Positions 52,874-62,356 are shown, counted from the stretch's first letter. The stretch: 64,000 nucleotides of DNA from Dongia deserti (GCF_003574735.1 NZ_QORW01000008.1:124001-188000), one strand, 5' to 3'. Notes: generated by a model from the letters alone, not told the origin. Made by a program: numbers and translations.

Positions 52874-55606
52874 CTATTCCGCGCTCTTCTTGGCTGCCTT
52901 CTTCGCAGCTTTCGGCGTCTTGGCGGCAGCCTTCTTCGCGACCTTCGGCTTCACCGCCTTGGGTGCGGGTTCGCTCAGCTCCTGCTTGGGCTCGGCTTTC
53001 TTGGCTGCCTTCTTCGTCGCCTTCTTGACCCGGCCGCCGCCGGACTTGGCGGCGCGTTCGGCGATCAGGCCGACGGCCTGGTCCAGGGTGAGCGATTCCG
53101 GCGCAATGCCCTTCGGGATCGTGGCGTTGATCTTGCCCCACTTCACGTAGGGACCGTAGCGGCCGTCATGCAGGGTGACCGGCTGGTTGTCTTCCGGGTG
53201 ATTGCCGATGGGCTTGCCGGGAACCGGCGCACCGCGGCCGCGGCCCTTGCTCTCCTGGGCCAGCAGATCGACCGCGCGGTTGAGGCCGATGGTCAGCACG
53301 TCGTCATCCTTGGGGATCGATTTGTACTTGCCGTCGTGCTGTAGGTAGGGACCGAAGCGGCCGATGCCGGCCATGATCGGCTTCTTGGTTTCCGGATGAT
53401 CGCCGACGACCCGCGGCAGCGACAGCAGGCCGAGCGCCACGTCGAGTGTTATCTGATCCGGCGTCACGCCGCGCGGCAGAGAGACTCGCTTGGGCTTCTC
53501 GTCGCCTTCTTCATCCAGCTGCACATAGTGCCCGTAAGGGCCCTTGCGCAACGTCACGTTCTTGCCGGTCTTCGGATCCACGCCGACTTCGAGCGGCCCG
53601 ACCTGCTCGCTCTCCTCGCCATTGGCGACCGCGAGCGGGCGTGTGTAGCGGCATTCCGGATAGTTGCTGCAGCCGATGAAGGCGCCGGTCTTGCCGAGCT
53701 TGATGCCGAGCTGGCCGTTCTTGCAGGCCGGGCAGACGCGCGTGTCGCGCCCATCCTCGGTCGGCGGGAAGAAGTGCGGCGCCAGCGCCTCGTTCAGCGT
53801 GTCGATCACCACCGAGCGCTTGCCAATGCCGGAATCCAGGAAGCTGACCGCATCGTCCATCGAGGGCAGCTTGCCATCATCATCGTCGTTGGCCGGCTGA
53901 TGCAGGCGGCTGAAGTCGAGCCAGAAATCGCGCAGCACTTCCTTCCATTGCGCGCGGCCGCCGGAAATATCGTCGAGCTTCTCCTCGAGGTCGGCGGTGA
54001 AACCGTATTCGACGTAGCGATCGAAGAAGTTGGTTAGGAAGGCCGTGACGATGCGGCCGCGATCCTCGGGAATCAGGCGCTTCTTCTCCAACCGCACGTA
54101 GCTGCGGTCCTCCAGCGTCTGGAGGATCGAGGTGTAGGTCGAGGGCCGGCCGATGCCGAGTTCTTCCAATCGCTTGATCAGGCTCGCTTCGCTGTAGCGC
54201 GGCGGCGGTTGGGTGAAATGCTGTTCCGGCTTGACGGTGCCGGCTTTGACGTTGTCGTTCGCCTTCAGGTCGGGCAGGCGCCGGCCGCTGTCGTCCTCGT
54301 CGACCGGATCGTCGCGGCCTTCCTGATAGACCGACAGGAATCCTGCGAACTTCACCACCGAGCCGGTGGTGCGCAGCGTGACCTTGCGGTCGGCACTCTC
54401 GATGTCGATCGAGACCTGGTCCAGTTCCGCGCTTTCCATCTGGCTCGCGACGGTGCGCTTCCAGATCAGGTCGTAGAGGGCGGCCTCATCCTCGCGCAGG
54501 TAGCGGCGGATGCGGTCCGGCCGGCGGAACAAGTCCGTCGGGCGGATGGCCTCGTGCGCCTCCTGCGCGTTCTTCGCCGTGCTCTTATAGATGCGCGGCG
54601 CGTCAGGCAGGAACTCCTTGCCGTATTGCTCGGCGATCAGCTTGCGGCTGGCGGCGATGGCATCCTGCGCCAAAGCGACGCCGTCGGTTCGCATATAGGT
54701 GATGATGCCGACCGTCTCGCCCTCTATATCCACGCCTTCATACAGCCGCTGCGCGATGCGCATGGTGTGGGTCGCGCCGAAGCCCAGCTTGCGCGAGGCC
54801 TCCTGCTGCAGGGTTGAGGTGGTGAAGGGCGGGAAGGGGTGCCGCTTGACCGACTTGCGTTCGACATTGGAGACCTTGAAGGGTGCGCCGGCGCGCACCT
54901 TTGCCGCCGCAGCCTGTGCTGCTGCCTCGTCGGGCAGATCGAACTTGTCGAGCTTCTTGCCGTCGAGATGGGTCAGGCGCGCGGTGAACGAGGTACCGTC
55001 GGGCGCGGTGAAGTCGACCTCGATGGTCCAGTATTCTCGCGCCTTGAAGGCCTCGATCTCCGCCTCGCGCTCGCAGATCAGACGTAGCGCAACCGATTGC
55101 ACGCGGCCGGCCGAGCGGCTGCCCGGCAGCTTGCGCCACAGCACCGGCGACAAGGTGAAGCCCACCAGATAATCGAGCGCGCGGCGCGCCAGATAGGCGT
55201 CGACCAGCTCCTGGTCGATCGTGCGCGGGTTGTTGATGGCGTCGAGCACGGCGCGCTTGGTGATCTCGTTGAAGGCCACCCGCTCGAACGGGACCTTGCC
55301 AAGACCGCGCCGGGCCTTCAGCGCCTCGATGATGTGCCAGGAGATCGCCTCGCCCTCGCGATCAGGGTCGGTGGCGAGGATCAGCTTGTCCGCGTTCTTG
55401 ACCGCCTCGGCGATTTCCCTGATCTGCTTCTGGCCACGGCCCTCGACCTCCCAGTTCATAAGGAAGTCGTTCTCCGGCTGCACCGAACCGTCCTTGGAGG
55501 GCAGGTCCCGGACGTGGCCGAACGAGGCCAGCACCCGGTAGCCCTGCCCTAGGTATTTATTGATCGTCTTGGCTTTTGCCGGGGATTCGACAACGACGAT
55601 TTTCAT
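52874..55606 (-). CDS. topA: DNA topoisomerase I
   Basis: 910 residues from ATG 55606 (MKIVVVESPAKAKTINKYLG); ATG 55633 would add nine. A type IA topoisomerase relaxing negative supercoils: the Toprim domain (LATDPDREGEAISWH), the catalytic Tyr in GIITYMRTDGVAL, a four-Cys zinc motif (VCPACKNGQLG ... CSNYPECRYTRPL) and repeated C-terminal TOPRIM-associated RYGPY/GRFGPYLQ modules. The tail is extremely Lys/Ala-rich, as in many alphaproteobacterial TopA proteins. Upstream is dprA. Confidence 0.97.
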   Translation of the reverse strand: MKIVVVESPAKAKTINKYLGQGYRVLASFGHVRDLPSKDGSVQPENDFLMNWEVEGRGQKQIREIAEAVKNADKLILATDPDREGEAISWHIIEALKARRGLGKVPFERVAFNEITKRAVLDAINNPRTIDQELVDAYLARRALDYLVGFTLSPVLWRKLPGSRSAGRVQSVALRLICEREAEIEAFKAREYWTIEVDFTAPDGTSFTARLTHLDGKKLDKFDLPDEAAAQAAAAKVRAGAPFKVSNVERKSVKRHPFPPFTTSTLQQEASRKLGFGATHTMRIAQRLYEGVDIEGETVGIITYMRTDGVALAQDAIAASRKLIAEQYGKEFLPDAPRIYKSTAKNAQEAHEAIRPTDLFRRPDRIRRYLREDEAALYDLIWKRTVASQMESAELDQVSIDIESADRKVTLRTTGSVVKFAGFLSVYQEGRDDPVDEDDSGRRLPDLKANDNVKAGTVKPEQHFTQPPPRYSEASLIKRLEELGIGRPSTYTSILQTLEDRSYVRLEKKRLIPEDRGRIVTAFLTNFFDRYVEYGFTADLEEKLDDISGGRAQWKEVLRDFWLDFSRLHQPANDDDDGKLPSMDDAVSFLDSGIGKRSVVIDTLNEALAPHFFPPTEDGRDTRVCPACKNGQLGIKLGKTGAFIGCSNYPECRYTRPLAVANGEESEQVGPLEVGVDPKTGKNVTLRKGPYGHYVQLDEEGDEKPKRVSLPRGVTPDQITLDVALGLLSLPRVVGDHPETKKPIMAGIGRFGPYLQHDGKYKSIPKDDDVLTIGLNRAVDLLAQESKGRGRGAPVPGKPIGNHPEDNQPVTLHDGRYGPYVKWGKINATIPKGIAPESLTLDQAVGLIAERAAKSGGGRVKKATKKAAKKAEPKQELSEPAPKAVKPKVAKKAAAKTPKAAKKAAKKSAE

Positions 55607-55678
55607 CTGCGTCTTGCGGCTCTCTGTAGTCATTTTGGGGCACCGCCAGCCGCGACTCGCGGCCCCCTGAACCCCACG

Positions 55679-56818
55679 TCAGGGAGCGGCCAGCAACGAA
55701 ACGCGATTGCCGGGATGGCGTTCCAGGCGACCTGCGAGGTCGAGTTCCAGGAGCACCTGTCCGATAACGGGCGGTGAGGATTGGCACTGTCGGAGCAATT
55801 CGTCAACCGCGATGGGACTGGGCCCAAGCCGGTCCAGAACGTCGCGGCGGGTTCTGTCGACATCCCGCTCTACCGTAAAATCAATGGGTTGGTCGATTTC
55901 GCTCAGGGGCTTGTCGACCTCGATCGATTGGTGCCGCAGACTCGTTAAGATTTCCAGAATCTGGTCCGCATCCTCAATTAGGGCGGCTCCCTCGCGGATC
56001 AAGCGGTTGGCGCCGCGGCATCTTGGATCGAGCGGCGAGCCTGGAACGGCCATCACCTCGCGCCCCTGTTCGCCCGCCATCCGGGCGGTGATGAGCGAGC
56101 CGGAGCGCAGCGCCGCCTCCACCACGACGACGCCCTTGGAGAGGCCGGAGATGATCCGGTTGCGGCGCGGGAAATGGATGTCCCGGGGCTTGAAGCCCGG
56201 CGGCATCTCGGAGACGACGAGGCCCGCTTCCAGGATCCGCTCGCGCAAGGCGGCGTTCTCCTGCGGATAGATGTTGTCCACGCCGCCCGCGACCACGGCG
56301 ATCGTCCCTGCCTTGTCCAGTCCGGCGGCAAGGGCGCCTTGATGGGCCGCGCCGTCGATCCCGCGCGCCAGTCCCGAGACAACGCACCAGCCGGCCGCCG
56401 CCAACCCTTGCGCCAGATCGCGCGCCAGCTTCTGCCCGTTGCCGGACGCGTTGCGCGCGCCGACCAGCGCGACGCACGGCTGAGCCAGCCGGGCGTCGTT
56501 GCCGAGCAGGATGATGCAAGGCGGTGCATCCTCGATCGCGGCGAGGGCGGCCGGGTAATCGGCTTCATTGAGAAAGAGGTGTTGTGCGCCGAGCTTCGCC
56601 GCGTCCGCGAGTTCCGCCTCAATCTCCTTGACCGGTGCCGCCACCAGCGGCCGCGTGCGGCCACCACGCTTCGCCAGTTCCGGCAACCGCGCCAAGGCTT
56701 CGCCGGCCGATCCGTAGCGACGGATCAGCCGACGATAATTGGCAGGCCCGATCTGCTCACTACGCGCGAGCCGCAGGCAATCGAGGCGCTCTCGTTCGGT
56801 AAGCGCGCGTTGCGTCAT
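55679..56818 (-). CDS. dprA: DNA processing protein DprA
   Basis: 379 residues. An N-terminal helix-hairpin-helix-like SAM segment (IGPANYRRLIRRYGSAG), the Rossmann-like DprA domain (CVALVGARNASGNGQKLARD, VVSGLARGIDGAAHQGAL, GSLITARMAGEQGREVMAVPGSP across its length) and a C-terminal winged helix. DprA loads RecA on incoming single-stranded DNA in transformation. The dprA-topA order is common. A rhodanese gene lies about 50 bases upstream. Confidence 0.95.
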   Translation of the reverse strand: MTQRALTERERLDCLRLARSEQIGPANYRRLIRRYGSAGEALARLPELAKRGGRTRPLVAAPVKEIEAELADAAKLGAQHLFLNEADYPAALAAIEDAPPCIILLGNDARLAQPCVALVGARNASGNGQKLARDLAQGLAAAGWCVVSGLARGIDGAAHQGALAAGLDKAGTIAVVAGGVDNIYPQENAALRERILEAGLVVSEMPPGFKPRDIHFPRRNRIISGLSKGVVVVEAALRSGSLITARMAGEQGREVMAVPGSPLDPRCRGANRLIREGAALIEDADQILEILTSLRHQSIEVDKPLSEIDQPIDFTVERDVDRTRRDVLDRLGPSPIAVDELLRQCQSSPPVIGQVLLELDLAGRLERHPGNRVSLLAAP

Positions 56819-56867
56819 GCCGCAACGCTAGAGAAGCATCAATGGTTTTGCAACCAACCGGGGGACG

Positions 56868-57245
56868 CTACACTTTCTCGACCGCGGCGCCGCTCTCGGC
56901 CCAGTCCTTGAAGGCGCCCAGATTGCGCACGTCCGTGAAGCCGAGATCCTTGAGGGCTTTGCCGCCGAGCGCCGAACGCCCGCCGGATGCGCAATAAAGA
57001 ATCACTGTCTTATTCGGGTCGAACGCCTGATCGTGATAGGGGGACTTGGGATCGGCCTTGAACTCCAGCATGCCGCGCGAGACGTGCAACGCGCCTTTCA
57101 CCTTGCCGCTCGCCTGCAGCTCCGGCGCATCGCGGACATCGACGATGAGCGCGCCCTTCTCCTGAAGCTGTGCCGCTTCCTGCGGCGAGATTGCCGGCAC
57201 CACGGCCTTGGCGGCCGCAACGAGATCCATGATTGACTGCGCCAT
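56868..57245 (-). CDS. Rhodanese-like domain sulfurtransferase
   Basis: 125 residues from ATG 57245 with a strong AAGGAGGTAG ribosome-binding site. A single rhodanese domain with ALIVDVRDAPELQASG and the active-site loop YCASGGRSALGGKAL, whose Cys carries the persulfide. These proteins move sulfane sulfur or act in thiosulfate/cyanide detoxification. It is cytoplasmic, with no signal peptide. A partner acceptor is not evident. Confidence 0.9.
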   Translation of the reverse strand: MAQSIMDLVAAAKAVVPAISPQEAAQLQEKGALIVDVRDAPELQASGKVKGALHVSRGMLEFKADPKSPYHDQAFDPNKTVILYCASGGRSALGGKALKDLGFTDVRNLGAFKDWAESGAAVEKV

Positions 57246-57350
57246 GACTACCTCCTTGGCGTTTTGACAACATCATACGCCACGAGAACCGCGCCACCCG
57301 TGGAAGGCGCGCAATATCCTATGACGGCCGGCTAAGTCAAACAGAAAATG

Positions 57351-57364
57351 TGTGACTTGTCACA
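57351..57364. promoter_or_regulatory. Short palindrome TGTGAC-TT-GTCACA
   Basis: Perfect 6-bp arms around two bases, between the plsY stop and the rhodanese start on the minus strand. It resembles a CRP/FNR-type half-site pair, but the spacing is 4 bases rather than 6. A possible operator for the rhodanese gene; weak evidence. Confidence 0.25.
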
Positions 57365-57379
57365 GTCGCGTGCCAGCCG

Positions 57380-57991
57380 TCAGCCTTGAGGGGCTTCCTT
57401 CTTCTTGCCGATCTTCGGCTCTTCGCCTTTGAGCAGGCGGCGGATGTTTTCGTGATGGCGGATCCACACCAGCACTGCCGCGAAGGCGGCAAGCCATGCC
57501 TGCGGCACGGTGCCGAGCCAGAGGGCGATGAACGGCGCTGCGGCCACTGCAGCCAAGGCCGATAGCGAGGAGTAGCGGAACAACACCGCCGCCGCGAGCC
57601 ACACCAGGCACGCGCCGATGCCGACCATCCAGTTGGCGGCGATCAGAGTGCCGAGAGTGGTAGCAACGCCCTTGCCGCCCTTGAACTTGAGCCAGACCGG
57701 GAAGAGGTGGCCGAGGATCGCCGCGCCGCCGGCCATTACCGTCAGGTCTTCGCTGACAAGGCGCGCGATCAGGACGGCGATGGCGCCCTTGCCGCCATCG
57801 AGCAGCAGGGTGGCAAGCGCCAGATCCTTGCGCCCCGTGCGCAGCACATTGGTCGCCCCGATATTGCCCGATCCGATGTTGCGGATGTCGCCCAGGCCGG
57901 CGAGTTTGGTCAGCACCAACCCGAACGGGATCGAGCCCAGCAGGTAGCCGAGGGCGGCCGCGGCAACGTGGGGAAGGCCAAACTCGTTCAT
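57380..57991 (-). CDS. plsY: Glycerol-3-phosphate acyltransferase PlsY
   Basis: 203 residues, a five-helix inner-membrane enzyme that transfers acyl groups from acyl-phosphate to glycerol-3-phosphate, the first committed step in phospholipid synthesis. Signature segments are YLLGSIPFGLVL, GSGNIGATNVLRTGRK, LDGGKGAIAV and LFPVWLKFKGGKGVATTLG. It overlaps the upstream pyrC-like gene by 4 bases. A basic C-terminal tail (PKIGKKKEAP) follows the last helix. Confidence 0.95.
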   Translation of the reverse strand: MNEFGLPHVAAAALGYLLGSIPFGLVLTKLAGLGDIRNIGSGNIGATNVLRTGRKDLALATLLLDGGKGAIAVLIARLVSEDLTVMAGGAAILGHLFPVWLKFKGGKGVATTLGTLIAANWMVGIGACLVWLAAAVLFRYSSLSALAAVAAAPFIALWLGTVPQAWLAAFAAVLVWIRHHENIRRLLKGEEPKIGKKKEAPQG

Positions 57992-59331
57992 GCGCGCTCT
58001 CCCTCGAGGGCGAAAACCGCCCTACCGTCGACGAAGGTCTTGAGCACGAGGCCCTGCACCGGGCGGCCGTCATAGGGCGAATTCTTGGACTTGCTGCGGA
58101 ACTTCGCGACGTCGATGCGGTAGGGCCGATCGATATCCAGCAGCACCATGTCCGCCGGCGCGCCCTTCGCGAGCCGGCCCTGCGGCAGGCCCAGAATGTC
58201 CGCCGGCCGGCTGGTGAGGCACCGCAAAGCCGCGAGCAAGGTCATGGCGCCCTTATGGTACGGCTCGAGCGCGATGGGCAGCAGCGTCTCGAGGCCGATC
58301 ACGCCGGCTTCCGCCTGGGCGAAGGGCACGCGCTTGCTTTCGACATCGTGCGGCGCGTGGTCACTGGCGATGCAGTCGATCACGCCGTCGGCGAGGCCGG
58401 CTGCGATCGCACGCCGATCGGCTTCGCCGCGCAACGGCGGCGACACCTTGGCAAAGGTGCGGTAGTCGCCGATCTCGGATTCATTGAGCGAGAAATAGGG
58501 CGGCGCCGTATCGCATGTGACGCGCAGGCCCTCCTGCTTCGCCTTGCGGATCGCTTCGACAGAGGCAGCGGTGGAAACGTGCGCGACGTGATAGCGCGCA
58601 CCCGAACCGCGCACCAGATGCAGGTCGCGCTCGATCATCATCACCTCCGCATAGGCCGGGATGCCCGGAATGCCGAGGCGCGTCGAGAGCTCGCCGTTGT
58701 TCATCGCGCCGCCGGCGGCCAGGCCCGGCTCCTCCGGATGCTGGATCACCAATGCATCGAAGCTGCGCGCATAGGTAAGGGCGCGGCGCATCACCTGCAC
58801 GTCGCGCACCGCGTAGAGGCCGTCGGTAAAGCCGAGCGCGCCGCTGTCTGCCAGCAGGCCCATCTCGACGAGGTCCTTACCCTCCAAACCCTGGGTCAGT
58901 GCGCCGTAGCAATAGATCTTCACGCGCCTGACTTCCCGCGCGCGCCGCGCGATGAACTCGATGCCCGCCACGTCATCGATCACCGGATCGGTGTTGGGCA
59001 GGCAGACCATGGAGGTGACGCCACCCGCGGCTGCCGCCACGCTGCCGGTCTCGATCGTCTCCTTGTGCTCTTCGCCCGGCTCGCGCAGCTGCACGCGCAT
59101 GTCGATCAAGCCCGGCGCCAGCACGCGGCCATGGCAATCGTGGATCTCCGCGTCCTGAGAGACGTTGGCGCGCGTCACCTGCGCACCGGTCGCCACGATC
59201 ACGCCGTTCTCCACCAGCACGCCGCCGGTCTCGTCGCGGTTGCTCGCCGGATCGACCAGCCGCGCGTTGACCAGCGCGAGGGGGCGGTCCTGCTTCTTCG
59301 GCGGCTTGGGCGGCAGGGACGGGGGCGTCAT
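57988..59331 (-). CDS. pyrC: Dihydroorotase-like protein PyrC (probably non-catalytic, PyrX type)
   Basis: 447 residues from ATG 59331. Type I dihydroorotase-like amidohydrolase with [42 protein letters not shown] and [12 protein letters not shown]. The essential N-terminal HxH metal motif (normally DxHVHxREPG) reads [10 protein letters not shown], so both metal-binding His are lost and activity is unlikely. In other bacteria a non-catalytic PyrC is needed for assembly of the neighbouring aspartate carbamoyltransferase. It overlaps pyrB and plsY by 4 bases each. An active dihydroorotase is expected elsewhere in the genome. Confidence 0.92.
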   Translation of the reverse strand: MTPPSLPPKPPKKQDRPLALVNARLVDPASNRDETGGVLVENGVIVATGAQVTRANVSQDAEIHDCHGRVLAPGLIDMRVQLREPGEEHKETIETGSVAAAAGGVTSMVCLPNTDPVIDDVAGIEFIARRAREVRRVKIYCYGALTQGLEGKDLVEMGLLADSGALGFTDGLYAVRDVQVMRRALTYARSFDALVIQHPEEPGLAAGGAMNNGELSTRLGIPGIPAYAEVMMIERDLHLVRGSGARYHVAHVSTAASVEAIRKAKQEGLRVTCDTAPPYFSLNESEIGDYRTFAKVSPPLRGEADRRAIAAGLADGVIDCIASDHAPHDVESKRVPFAQAEAGVIGLETLLPIALEPYHKGAMTLLAALRCLTSRPADILGLPQGRLAKGAPADMVLLDIDRPYRIDVAKFRSKSKNSPYDGRPVQGLVLKTFVDGRAVFALEGERA

Positions 59332-60290
59332 TGGTTCCCCGTCAGATTGCGGGTGAGCGCATCGAGGCAGGCCATGCGCACGGCCACACCCATCTCCACC
59401 TGCTCGCGGATGACGGAGCGGTTGATGTCGTCCGCCACTTCCGAGTCGATCTCGACACCGCGGTTCATCGGGCCGGGATGCATGATCAACGCATCGGGCT
59501 TGGCGAGCGCCAGCTTGGCGTAGTCCAGCCCATAGAACCGGAAATACTCTCGCGTCGATGGCACGTAGGCGCCCTGCATGCGCTCGAGCTGCAAGCGCAG
59601 CATCATGACGATGTCGACGTCCTTCAGCCCCTTTTTCATGTCGGTGAAGACCTCGACTCCCATGCGATCGATATTGCTGGGGAGGAGCGTCAGCGGTGCG
59701 ATCACCCTGACCCACGCGCCCATCTTGGTCAGGAGCTGGATGTTGGAGCGCGCGACGCGGCTATGCAGGATGTCGCCACAGATCGCGACCAGCAGGCCGT
59801 TCAGCTTGCCGAGCCGTCGGCGGATGGTGAGGGCGTCGAGCAGCGCCTGGGTCGGATGCTCGTGGCGACCGTCGCCGGCATTGATCACCGAACCGTCCAC
59901 CTTTTGCGACAGCAGGTTGACCGCGCCGGATTCATTGTGGCGCACCACCATCACGTCCGGCTTCATGGCGTTGAGGGTCATGGCGGTGTCAAGCAGTGTC
60001 TCCCCCTTCTTGATGGAGGAGGTGCCGACCGACATGGCGATAACGTCGGCGCCAAGCCGCTTGGCCGCCAGCTCGAATGAGGTGCTGGTGCGGGTCGAGG
60101 TCTCGAAGAACAGGTTCATGACGGTGCGGCCGCGCAGCAGCTTGCGCGCGCGCTCGTCGTCCTTGGGAAGATTGGCGTAACTGTCCGCCAGGTCGAGCAA
60201 TCGCTCGATCTCCGCCGCGGAAAGCGCCTCGATACCGAGCAGATGCCGGTGTGGGAAAAACGCGTTGGCGGCGTTGGGCGACCCGATCAT
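59328..60290 (-). CDS. pyrB: Aspartate carbamoyltransferase catalytic subunit
   Basis: 320 residues. It makes carbamoyl-aspartate from carbamoyl phosphate and aspartate in pyrimidine synthesis. The carbamoyl-phosphate site [29 protein letters not shown] and [18 protein letters not shown] are intact, and the aspartate-binding loop and C-terminal [13 protein letters not shown] are present. It is the promoter-proximal gene of pyrB-pyrC-plsY. No pyrI gene is seen. Confidence 0.96.
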   Translation of the reverse strand: MIGSPNAANAFFPHRHLLGIEALSAAEIERLLDLADSYANLPKDDERARKLLRGRTVMNLFFETSTRTSTSFELAAKRLGADVIAMSVGTSSIKKGETLLDTAMTLNAMKPDVMVVRHNESGAVNLLSQKVDGSVINAGDGRHEHPTQALLDALTIRRRLGKLNGLLVAICGDILHSRVARSNIQLLTKMGAWVRVIAPLTLLPSNIDRMGVEVFTDMKKGLKDVDIVMMLRLQLERMQGAYVPSTREYFRFYGLDYAKLALAKPDALIMHPGPMNRGVEIDSEVADDINRSVIREQVEMGVAVRMACLDALTRNLTGNQ

Positions 60291-60371
60291 CGGGGGCGCA
60301 TCATATCCACGAAGCGCCCCCGGTCAATCGATTCGCAGGGCTGGAAATCCATCCGCAAGATGACTTGATCC

Positions 60372-60468
60372 CCCGCCCCCAACTTGGGGGCGGGCTAGGG
60401 TGGGGGAAGCGAGCGAGGACTATCTCTGACCGAAGTGCGGCTTCCCCCTCCCCAGCTTGAGGGAGGGG
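60372..60468. repeat. Palindromic GC-rich intergenic repeat, family A, copy 2
   Basis: Hairpins CCCGCCCCC/GGGGGCGGG (60372-60380 with 60386-60394) and CCCCTCCC/GGGAGGGG (60445-60452 with 60461-60468). GGGGGAAG (60402-60409) and CTTCCCCC (60441-60448) form a longer inverted pair. It is related to the element at 13686-13755. It lies upstream of pyrB and downstream of the VOC gene, so it may also end VOC-side transcripts. Confidence 0.7.
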
Positions 60469-60493
60469 ATCCATTGCTGACCGCTTGGTTAGG

Positions 60494-60901
60494 TTACGCC
60501 TTCTCGGCGATCACCATCCAGTTGACGCCGAACTTGTCCACCGCCATGCCGAAGCTCGCGGCGAAGAACGTCTTATCCAGTGGCATCTGGATCTTGCCGC
60601 CTTCGGCGATGGCAGTGAACAGCCGCATGGCCTCGGCACTGTTGGCGGCGTGAATGGTGAGCGCGAAGCCCTGGAAAGCGGGCGCGCCCAAGCAGTAGCC
60701 GTCCGATGCCAGGATCTCCGTCTCGCCGATCTGGAAGGCGGAGTGCATGACCTTGCTCTTGCTCTCCGGCTTGACCTGAGACTGGTCGGGTGCCTCGCTG
60801 AAGCGCATCAGCGCATTCACCTTGGCTCCGATCGCGCGCTTGTAGAACTCTAGCGCTTCCTCGCACTTGCCGTCGAAAAACACGTAGGGTTGGACTTTCA
60901 T
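60494..60901 (-). CDS. VOC/glyoxalase-superfamily protein (PhnB-like)
   Basis: 135 residues from ATG 60901, preceded by GGAGACG (a GTG at 60916 is possible). The PhnB/YjdN-type pattern is QPYVFFDGKCEEALEFYKRA at the start and MAVDKFGVNWMVIAEKA at the end. These are small vicinal-oxygen-chelate-fold proteins of uncertain activity; the two beta-alpha-beta-beta-beta modules are present, with few obvious metal ligands. Next to a GST and a TetR regulator, it may belong to a detoxification neighbourhood. Confidence 0.85.
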   Translation of the reverse strand: MKVQPYVFFDGKCEEALEFYKRAIGAKVNALMRFSEAPDQSQVKPESKSKVMHSAFQIGETEILASDGYCLGAPAFQGFALTIHAANSAEAMRLFTAIAEGGKIQMPLDKTFFAASFGMAVDKFGVNWMVIAEKA

Positions 60902-60944
60902 GACGGTCGTCTCCACTTGGAAGTATTAGACTTGTCGCGTTCCG

Positions 60945-61574
60945 CTACGCTGCCCGGATGCTGGCGAACGCCTCGGCAATCCGCTGAGGGGCGGTGGAAC
61001 GCTGATACATCCGCTGCAGGTAAGCCTTCAGGTTTGGGAGAACTTCGAGCAGCTGTTGCTCGTTCGCCCAGTCCATCAGGTAAGCCGTGACGCAATCGGC
61101 AGCCGTGATGCGATCCCCGACGATGAACTGACGTCCGTTCATATGACGTTCGAGCACGGACGCCATGGCCGTGAACTCCTCGCGGGCGAGATCAACGTCC
61201 TGAGGTATCCGCTTGTGTTCGGGAAAGAGGAACGTGTGCTTGGTGATCCGCCACAGCGGCTGCTCGAGCTCGGTCATGGCGAACATGACCCAGCGATAGA
61301 CCTGGCCCCGCTCCTGTAGTCTGGTCGGCATCAGCCCTTTCTCGGGATATTTCTCGGCCAGGTACAGGACGATCGCCGCCGATTCCGTCAGCACCAAGTC
61401 GCCGTCGACCAGCACCGGCACCTTTCCCGCGGGGTTGAGCGCGAGGAAATCCGGCCGTTGGTGTTCACCGGCCTGGAGATTGACCGGAATGAACTCGAAC
61501 TCCACACCCAATTCCTTGAGGCCCCAGATCGCGCGCAGCGACCGGGTGGGGCCGAAGCCATAAAGCTTCATCAT
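60945..61574 (-). CDS. Glutathione S-transferase family protein
   Basis: 209 residues with a GGAGGAACC ribosome-binding site. The N-terminal thioredoxin-like domain (KLYGFGPTRSLRAIWGLKEL, LNPAGKVPVLVDGDLVLTES with the cis-Pro and the Glu-Ser glutathione contacts) is followed by an alpha-helical C-domain (RQFIVGDRITAADCVTAYLM). Substrate not deducible. A TetR regulator is divergent across about 135 bases with palindromic elements and probably controls it. Confidence 0.9.
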   Translation of the reverse strand: MMKLYGFGPTRSLRAIWGLKELGVEFEFIPVNLQAGEHQRPDFLALNPAGKVPVLVDGDLVLTESAAIVLYLAEKYPEKGLMPTRLQERGQVYRWVMFAMTELEQPLWRITKHTFLFPEHKRIPQDVDLAREEFTAMASVLERHMNGRQFIVGDRITAADCVTAYLMDWANEQQLLEVLPNLKAYLQRMYQRSTAPQRIAEAFASIRAA

Positions 61575-61636
61575 TGGTTCCTCCAGATAATGCCACTCCC
61601 TTCGCTGATAACCCGTGCGCGGGAGCGCTTGTTACG

Positions 61637-61659
61637 GTATGTATACACCGTCCACATAC
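61637..61659. promoter_or_regulatory. Candidate TetR operator between GST and tetR
   Basis: GTATGT (61637-61642) and ACATAC (61654-61659) are inverted 6-bp arms 11 bases apart, beside TGTATACA (61640-61647). A direct repeat GTCCACAT occurs at 61650-61657 and 61682-61689. All are in the divergent promoter region, where TetR proteins usually bind. Confidence 0.45.
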
Positions 61660-61708
61660 GCTAGCAGAGAAAATGGACGCTGTCCACATTCTGAATCGAG
61701 ATCTGGGC

Positions 61709-62356
61709 ATGACAAAAAAATTGCGATCCAAAACGCCAGCACGCACGACCTATCGCCACGGTGACTTGCGTCGGGCGCTGCTGGAAGCTGGGATCGCCCT
61801 GGCGCGCGCGGGCGGGCCCAGCGCGATCGTGCTGCGCGAGGCGACGCGGCGGGCCGGCGTGGTGCCGAACGCTGCCTATCGGCACTTCGCCAGCCGACAG
61901 GATCTGCTGGAAGCGGTGCGCTCTGCGGCCTTGTCGGAGTTGGCGAAGACGATGGAAGCAGAGATCGCCAAGGTTCGGCGCGGCAAATCCGCCGGGGAAG
62001 CTGCCCGCGCCAAGCTCCGTGCTGTCGGGACCGGCTACCTGCGCTTCGCCTTTACAGAGACGGGATTGTTCCGCACCGCATTCGCCGCACCCGAACCGTT
62101 GGGCTTCACTCGTGATCCTGCGCGGAAGGGCGCGAGCGGGCTGGATCCCCTCGAACTCCTGGGTGCCGCCCTGGACGACCTCACCGCAGCCGGTCTGCTG
62201 CCGCTGGAGCGGCGGCCAGGCGCGGAGTTCCTCGCCTGGTCCTCCGTCCACGGCTTTGCCATGCTGGTGATCAACGGCCCGCTGCATACCGTGCCGCGCA
62301 GCGACATCGATGCGATCGGCGCCCGTGTCGTCGCGATGGTGGAGAAGGGGCTCTAG
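61709..62356 (+). CDS. TetR/AcrR-family transcriptional regulator
   Basis: About 215 residues from ATG 61709 (an ATG at 61673 would add 12). The N-terminal helix-turn-helix (SAIVLREATRRAGVVPNAAY, then RHFASRQDLLEAV) is followed by an all-helical ligand domain ending TVPRSDIDAIGARVVAMVEK. Likely a repressor of the divergent GST gene; its ligand is unknown. Confidence 0.9.
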   Translation: MTKKLRSKTPARTTYRHGDLRRALLEAGIALARAGGPSAIVLREATRRAGVVPNAAYRHFASRQDLLEAVRSAALSELAKTMEAEIAKVRRGKSAGEAARAKLRAVGTGYLRFAFTETGLFRTAFAAPEPLGFTRDPARKGASGLDPLELLGAALDDLTAAGLLPLERRPGAEFLAWSSVHGFAMLVINGPLHTVPRSDIDAIGARVVAMVEKGL

